From an uncultured Muribaculaceae bacterium (lineage in GTDB: Bacteria > Bacteroidota > Bacteroidia > Bacteroidales > Muribaculaceae): 18,160 nucleotides of DNA. The translations under genes were made by a program, and so were the position numbers. Positions 15,000 to 18,160 of this stretch are shown one piece after another (position 1 is the stretch's first letter; each line of letters starts with the position of its first letter). The stretch is from assembly GCA_910579605.1 (NCBI GenBank), contig CAJTUG010000017.1, positions 12,205 to 30,364 of the forward strand, given 5' to 3'. The notes under the pieces are model-generated. The model searched no databases and was not told the DNA's origin. It saw only the letters and a program-made list of their open reading frames with translations.

Positions 15000-15449
15000 T
15001 CAGACACGCTTGCACGATTTATGAATGACAACAAAGAGTATGTTTGAATATTTTTTTGCAAACTCATCAATGGAAGGATGAGTATTATAACCTCCTGATT
15101 TCACCTCAATAGGACAAATCTTATTGTCTCTGCTTATCAGAAAATCAATTTCATAACTACGATTAGGAGAATTGGAGGGGAAGGTGAAATAATATAGATC
15201 ATCTCCTATGACTCTCAAAGTTTGGGCAACCATATTTTCAAAGACATATCCTAAATTGGTTTCAAGTTTATCTCTGAGTAGTTTCTCATAGATAATATTA
15301 TCCACGGCACGTTTATCTTTGGAAATGTGGGTTACAAAAAGCCCTATATCATTCATATACAATTTGAATTTTTCCAGGTTTTTAGTCAGAGACATTCCGA
15401 TATTCGGGTCATCGCAATGATTTGCGACATTTACCATCATGCTTGCCAA
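15000..15449 (-). pseudogene. DUF4143-type AAA ATPase, C-terminal fragment
   Basis: The fragment (149 residues; ATG at 15440 or TTG at 15449) matches the C-terminal part of the large family of AAA proteins with a DUF4143 domain. Recognisable parts: MSLTKNLEKFKLYMNDIGLFV, NIIYEKLLRDKLETNLGYVFENMVAQTL, and the nuclease-like core YEIDFLISRDNKICPIEVKS (E-D-ExK type). Intact members have about 400 residues with an N-terminal P-loop ATPase, absent here. The extreme C-terminus (usually YTKDLR...LP-YM) is also missing, since the frame stops after KSCKRV. Such genes are often numerous and fragmented in Bacteroidales. Truncated at both ends, so probably not functional. Confidence 0.78.
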
Positions 15450-15659
15450 TGTAGCATTTGGTTGTAAATCTTACGTTTAAAAGTGTTCATGTACAAATAT
15501 ACTAAATTATTCAGACGTAAAATTAGCAAAACTACATATTCTATTATAGCGGCGTACGAACTTGTGAGGCAAACGCAAAGTCACACATGATATTTCACTC
15601 ATAAATGAAATATTCACAGATCTTCTTACTGCGATGTTTCGGTGAAGTAGGAAAGAAGC

Positions 15660-15678
15660 ATAGTACTCGCCACGCGGC
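15660..15678. repeat. Short dispersed repeat, copy 1
   Basis: ATAGTACTCGCCACGCGGC agrees at 17 of 19 positions with 16858-16876, in the same orientation, one copy on either side of the acidic-protein gene. The 3' part of this copy begins a GC palindrome (ACGCGGC-AC-GCCGCGT, 15672-15687). The nature of the repeat is unknown. Confidence 0.5.
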
Positions 15679-15711
15679 ACGCCGCGTCCCTACAATTGAC
15701 GGCACATTGTG

Positions 15712-15764
15712 TACATACAAACGCCGCCGCGTCTTTAGAGGAGATGCGGCAGCGTTTGTATGTA
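15712..15764. repeat. Long imperfect inverted repeat (22-bp arms)
   Basis: Arms at 15712-15733 and 15743-15764 match at 20 of 22 positions around a 9-nt loop. The outer 13 bp (TACATACAAACGC) are perfect. No U tract follows on the minus strand, so it is not a simple terminator. It could be a repeat-element hairpin or the 3' end of the transcript of the acidic-protein gene. Confidence 0.7.
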
Positions 15765-15767
15765 AGC

Positions 15768-15837
15768 GGGGTTATAGGGATCGCGGTGGGGAGTAGAGAG
15801 GGTGAAGTAGAAGATGTGGGTCGGAGGGGGGGAGATG
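15768..15837 (-). promoter_or_regulatory. C-rich, G-poor tail: candidate Rho-utilisation (rut) site
   Basis: The plus strand has G runs at 15768-15771, 15777-15779, 15788-15791, 15800-15802, 15818-15820 and 15826-15832. In 15767-15837 I count 39 G and only 4 C. The transcript from the minus strand is thus strongly C-rich and G-poor directly after the stop codon of the acidic-protein gene, as Rho-loading sites are. A G-quadruplex on the plus strand is an alternative. Confidence 0.45.
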
Positions 15838-16602
15838 TTAGAGCTCTGAAGAATTAATTACGCCACTCTCCTCGATGAGATTATCACCGTCGTAACCATC
15901 TTCGACCTCAACTTCGTCTTTTGCAAAATACATTTTGCCGTCATATACGATTGCGTTGAGCAATACCATATCATGACTTGCGTATGATTCCAATGGTTCG
16001 CTCTCAAACTCTTCATCGAAGCTGATAAACTCTATTTTTGAGATGTCGAATTCTCCGTCAACATCAATTTCGAATTCTGCTGACATAAAGGAATCTTCAT
16101 CTCCATCTTCGAGTTTAGAACACCAAACAGCTGCCGCTGGATTATCTCCGAGAATCTCTTTGAGCAAGAGATGGAAGAACTTATCGGAGTCGGTTTTGTT
16201 GGCACCCATCTGTTCCCAGACTTTTTTTATGGCTTCCGACTCTCTGTTCTCAGGCGTGTCAAATTTCATTTCCTTCATGAATTTCACATGAGGTTCGTAT
16301 GTTTCCGGATCATCGCCCCAGTTATCCATGATCCCATTCACGGTCATAGCAGCAAATGAAGGATTGAAGCCATTGTCATCTTCCTTAGTTTCTTCTCCTT
16401 CAATCGTATATTTCACTATCCCGCTATTTGGGTAAGAACCATAAAAACGGTATTCTTTGCCGTTGAATACGTAATTGAAGAGGTCGTCTTCTTCAGCCGC
16501 ATCTAATAAGCCCGAGAGATTTTCATCAGAGCATGGGGTAAAGAAGATAGAGGTCAACTCATTATCCTCTCCACTTACTGAAATTTTTAATTTTTTCTTC
16601 AT
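15838..16602 (-). CDS. Acidic protein of unknown function
   Basis: I do not recognise this 254-residue protein. It starts MKKKLKISVSG and has no signal peptide or membrane segment, so it is probably cytosolic. It is markedly acidic, with many Asp/Glu clusters (AAEEDD 35-40, GEETKEDDNG, SKLEDGDEDS, DEVEVEDGYDGD near the end). Its pattern alternates strand-like segments (NGKEYRFYGSY; IVKYTIEG; IVYDGKMYFAK) with a helical middle (NRESEAIKKVWEQM; KFFHLLLKEIL). Immunity-type and DNA-mimic proteins can be this acidic, but nothing here proves such a role. It stands alone between repeats, is followed by a C-rich tail and hairpin, and has a palindrome (16626-16640) in its leader. A clear -7/-33 promoter was not found. 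Confidence 0.75.
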   Translation of the reverse strand: MKKKLKISVSGEDNELTSIFFTPCSDENLSGLLDAAEEDDLFNYVFNGKEYRFYGSYPNSGIVKYTIEGEETKEDDNGFNPSFAAMTVNGIMDNWGDDPETYEPHVKFMKEMKFDTPENRESEAIKKVWEQMGANKTDSDKFFHLLLKEILGDNPAAAVWCSKLEDGDEDSFMSAEFEIDVDGEFDISKIEFISFDEEFESEPLESYASHDMVLLNAIVYDGKMYFAKDEVEVEDGYDGDNLIEESGVINSSEL

Positions 16603-16625
16603 CTTCGTTGTTTTCTTATTTATAG

Positions 16626-16647
16626 TCTCTTGCCAAGAGATTTGGAT
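16626..16647. repeat. Palindromic repeat, copy 1
   Basis: TCTCTTGCCAAGAGA (7-bp arms around one base) is followed by TTTGGAT. The 22-mer matches 16801-16822 at 21 of 22 positions, and the single difference is the centre of the palindrome. It is 24 bp upstream of the acidic-protein ATG, a typical operator position. Confidence 0.7.
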
Positions 16648-16754
16648 TTACTCGGTTGTATTTATTTTTATGGGATTTACGTTGGTTGTATAGAACCATT
16701 AACTAAACACTGACTATGCTATAAAACATATTTTGTTGTTTTGAATCCGAAAAA

Positions 16755-16786
16755 TTTGTGATTGTGAAATATTTTCGCTAACTTTG
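16755..16786 (+). promoter_or_regulatory. Consensus promoter without an evident gene
   Basis: TTTG (16755-16758), a 20-nt spacer and TAACTTTG (16779-16786) match the Bacteroidota consensus. Transcription would begin near 16792, just before palindrome copy 2, and run antisense into the zeta-type gene pair. No plus-strand gene with a start codon is seen downstream. Confidence 0.6.
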
Positions 16787-16800
16787 GACACAGTTAAATA

Positions 16801-16822
16801 TCTCTTGGCAAGAGATTTGGAT
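16801..16822. repeat. Palindromic repeat, copy 2
   Basis: TCTCTTGGCAAGAGA plus TTTGGAT, the second copy of the element at 16626-16647, same orientation, 175 bp away. It lies about 10 nt after the predicted start of the plus-strand transcript from 16755-16786, where a bound repressor would block it. Confidence 0.7.
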
Positions 16823-16857
16823 AGTTACTATATAAAATAGCCTCAATTACGATAGAT

Positions 16858-16876
16858 ATAGTACTCGCTACGCTGC
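16858..16876. repeat. Short dispersed repeat, copy 2
   Basis: ATAGTACTCGCTACGCTGC differs from 15660-15678 at two positions. Together the two copies bracket the acidic-protein gene and its palindromes. Confidence 0.5.
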
Positions 16877-16939
16877 GGGGGCGTGGTGGAGAGGTCCCAA
16901 CGTCGTCGCCATCTTCGGGAGCGGCAACGAAGCCGGCTA

Positions 16940-17122
16940 CTATATATTTGAGGAGTAGAGACTCAGGGCTTCGGAAGCGGGTATTTCGAGGGGCTGACCG
17001 TTGGCATCGGCTATTATGACTGTCTCGCCGAGTTTTGCTTTGCGTTCAAGCAATCTCTTTTGTGTATTGGCGATGCTTTCACGTATCTTGTCGTATAATT
17101 TTATTTCTTCCTGTTCTGACAT
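16940..17122 (-). CDS. Small protein coupled to the zeta-type gene
   Basis: A 60-residue protein of unknown function. The first half is a charged helix (EEIKLYDKIRESIANTQKRLLERKAKLG, about 5-32); the second half reads ETVIIADANGQPLEIPASEAL, a short beta-turn-helix. No signal peptide. Its ATG lies 22 bp inside the 3' end of the zeta-type gene, so translation is probably coupled. A small protein made with a zeta-type toxin is an obvious antitoxin or regulator candidate, but it does not look like epsilon antitoxin and this is inference only. Its 3' end overlaps a plus-strand open frame of doubtful meaning. Confidence 0.6.
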   Translation of the reverse strand: MSEQEEIKLYDKIRESIANTQKRLLERKAKLGETVIIADANGQPLEIPASEALSLYSSNI

Positions 17123-17490
17123 GATTCATTGATTTTGTAGAGGATTGATTCGTTGATGATTGTGTTGCGTTCTACAATACCTTTAATACTATCGCTGTTA
17201 TCATATAACGACCAATAGTGGACTATTGGTGCGAAGATATTGAAAAGGTTTTGACGTCCGAGCCAATATCGGCGATTGATGACATGGATGTTGTGACCAC
17301 CGGAAGCGACACGTGTGGCGACACGCATCTCAGCCATTTCAGGAGAGAGGAGCCAGAAGAAAAGCAGTGTGACGGTATATCCCAAAGCTTTGGCACGTTC
17401 AACTAAGGTTTTACATGAGCGTGTGGCGAGAGTGGTTTCTATGGCGAAAAATTTCCTTTGAGACAAAAGGGTATCAATACGCTGCAGCAT
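17101..17490 (-). pseudogene. Zeta-toxin-type kinase, N-terminal P-loop missing
   Basis: Zeta toxins phosphorylate UDP-N-acetylglucosamine and poison cell-wall synthesis. The 129 residues cover the middle and C-terminal part of the family: FAIETTLATRS (15-25), ALGYTVTLLFFWLLSPEMA (35-53), the ATP-binding RVATRVASGGHNIHVINRRY (56-75), NLF and WSLYDNS (93-99). The Walker A loop (GPNGAGKST type), which should lie about 40-60 residues upstream, is absent. The frame is closed by TAA 14 codons before the ATG (17490), and nothing P-loop-like is seen in the next 300 bp. It is therefore truncated and probably inactive as a kinase, although the downstream partner gene is intact. The other zeta-type gene further upstream belongs to a different subgroup. 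Confidence 0.75.
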
Positions 17491-17785
17491 AAGTTTAACG
17501 GAAACAATTTTGGGGAGATTTGTCCTTTAGCCTTGTCAGCCTTTGTTGTAAGGTGTAATGTTAATGAAATTGCCATACGTTTGTTTTAGGCAATTTGACA
17601 TCAGATTATCAACTCAACATTTTACTCAACATTTTGGAGTTAATAAAATAGATATTTGAAGAGTTGACATTGAGAGCAATCAAAAAAGTGAGGGGTTGAA
17701 ATTAAAGTTTGTCTATTTTTTTGCGAGAAGAAAGGAAACGCTTTGTTAGCAACACTTTTGACGCTGATATTTCGCCGTTTTTGTG
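17491..17785. other. Spacer between the two zeta-type genes
   Basis: No supported gene. It contains a perfect tandem 12-bp repeat (ACTCAACATTTT at 17612-17623 and 17624-17635) and no intrinsic terminator or consensus promoter that I can see. It is where the N-terminal part of the downstream zeta-type gene should have been. Confidence 0.5.
17612..17635. repeat. Tandem 12-bp direct repeat
   Basis: ACTCAACATTTT occurs twice with no spacer and no mismatch. It may be a binding site or a slippage duplication. Confidence 0.7.
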
Positions 17786-18160
17786 TCACTTTACTGTTGT
17801 AAGTGTTATAATTTTGTTCTGATTTTGATTCAAGATGTTAGAAGCCCATTCTGGAACACTATCAACATATTGTTTAGCCAATGTGCCATTGGAGAGTCTA
17901 AATAGTATTTGTGCAGATTGATTGTCAACAGAATTATCATAAACATATAATCGATCTACAATTCCTGATATTAAGCGACAGTTAATCATAGACTTTTGAT
18001 ATCTGCTTATTACTTTAGTGATTGAAACATCATGCCCACCTTCAATAACTCTTTTTGCAATTCTTGCGGCGTTTATAGTGGGAGATGTCGTTCCAATAAA
18101 AAAGAATCGTATGAAAAAACCTGCAACTTTGGCTCGAATTATAAAATCTAATTTATCTTG
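17786..18160 (-). CDS. Zeta-toxin-type P-loop kinase (C-terminal part, runs off the right edge)
   Basis: The frame is open from the right edge (18160) to TAA 17788-17786, giving 124 visible residues; the gene begins outside the window. Typical zeta-family elements: IIRAKVAGFFIRFFFIGTTSP, INAARIAKRVIEGGHDV (the Arg and GGH ATP-binding motif), ITKVISRY, and DRLYVYDNSVDN followed by AQILFRLSNG. An ATG at 17989 would start in the middle of this domain, so it is not the real start. The P-loop half cannot be seen. It resembles the truncated gene at 17101-17490 in layout (GGH, RY, YDNS), but the sequence differs enough to be another subgroup, not a recent duplicate. Confidence 0.82.
   Translation of the reverse strand, partial: QDKLDFIIRAKVAGFFIRFFFIGTTSPTINAARIAKRVIEGGHDVSITKVISRYQKSMINCRLISGIVDRLYVYDNSVDNQSAQILFRLSNGTLAKQYVDSVPEWASNILNQNQNKIITLTTVK

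Larger units (their letters stand above)
15450..15837. other. Gene-free, hairpin- and repeat-rich spacer
   Basis: No supported gene in 388 bp. Contents: AT-rich 8-bp hairpin arms (15590-15597 and 15606-15613), a GC palindrome with 7-bp arms (15672-15687), a long hairpin (15712-15764) and a strand-biased G-rich tract (15768-15832). The last three are listed separately or in the findings. Confidence 0.6.
16603..16939. other. Gene-free spacer with paired palindromes and a plus-strand promoter
   Basis: About 340 bp without a supported gene. It contains two copies of a palindromic 22-mer, a consensus plus-strand promoter (16755-16786) and the second copy of the dispersed repeat. A plus-strand open frame from 16836 to the TAG at 16956-16958 exists but lacks a start codon near its beginning. 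Confidence 0.55.

Noticed and set aside
14821..15015. 64-codon minus-strand frame upstream of the ThiE-like gene
   Set aside because: Basic, unstructured composition, overlapping a consensus plus-strand promoter; no support as a protein.
15541..15840. CRISPR array or tRNA in the hairpin-rich spacer
   Set aside because: The repeats are single inverted pairs, with no regular direct repeats and spacers, and no cloverleaf can be drawn.
17786..17989. Stand-alone 67-residue protein
   Set aside because: The same frame is open upstream to the window edge with clear zeta-family sequence, so the ATG at 17989 is internal.

Overview
The window looks like chromosomal DNA of a Bacteroidales bacterium (Bacteroidota). 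Evidence: promoters of the Bacteroidota type (TTTG-N19-21-TAnnTTTG) recur; Rho carries the very long disordered insert typical of the phylum; glycolysis is represented by a long PPi-dependent phosphofructokinase; a BamD lipoprotein start, KdsB and NfeD are all of the type seen in gut Bacteroidales. A family such as Muribaculaceae is possible but not shown by the sequence.

Layout. 1-104 (-) is the 5' end of bamD. 420-1484 (+) is a secreted leucine-rich-repeat protein closed by an intrinsic terminator. 1556-2563 (-) is a WYL-domain regulator, divergent from the RNA ligase gene rtcB (2667-3911, +); a perfect inverted repeat sits in the 103-bp gap between them. 3898-4890 (-) is an exported alpha/beta hydrolase, translationally coupled to rho (4890-6917, -). 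7264-7892 is a gene graveyard: the 3' part of a LuxR-type regulator (-) lies back to back with the 3' end of a DUF1349-type gene (+), both lacking their 5' ends. 8033-9682 (-) is PPi-phosphofructokinase with a clear promoter element and intrinsic terminator.

9761-14748 (-) is a compact five-gene operon: ThiE/TenI-like protein, YbhN/LPG-synthase-type membrane protein, NfeD-like membrane protease, KdsB (CMP-Kdo synthesis) and a catalytically degenerate M16 peptidase. Genes overlap or are a few bases apart and share one good promoter at 14753-14783, which may give a leaderless mRNA. The likely theme is the cell envelope.

From about 14.8 kb to the right end the DNA changes character into an accessory region. 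It holds a DUF4143-ATPase remnant, repeat-like hairpins, a C-rich/G-poor transcript tail that looks like a Rho-utilisation site, an unrecognised acidic protein bracketed by short repeats, two promoters with no obvious gene, and two zeta-toxin-type kinase genes. One zeta gene is truncated with a small overlapping partner ORF, and the other runs off the window.

Most notable: the rtcB/WYL operator and promoter arrangement, the rtcB terminator encoded inside the converging hydrolase gene, the rho leader and insert, the double 5' deletion at 7.7 kb, and the accessory right end with its paired palindromes and tandem zeta-type genes. I did not find one clear new multi-gene defence system.
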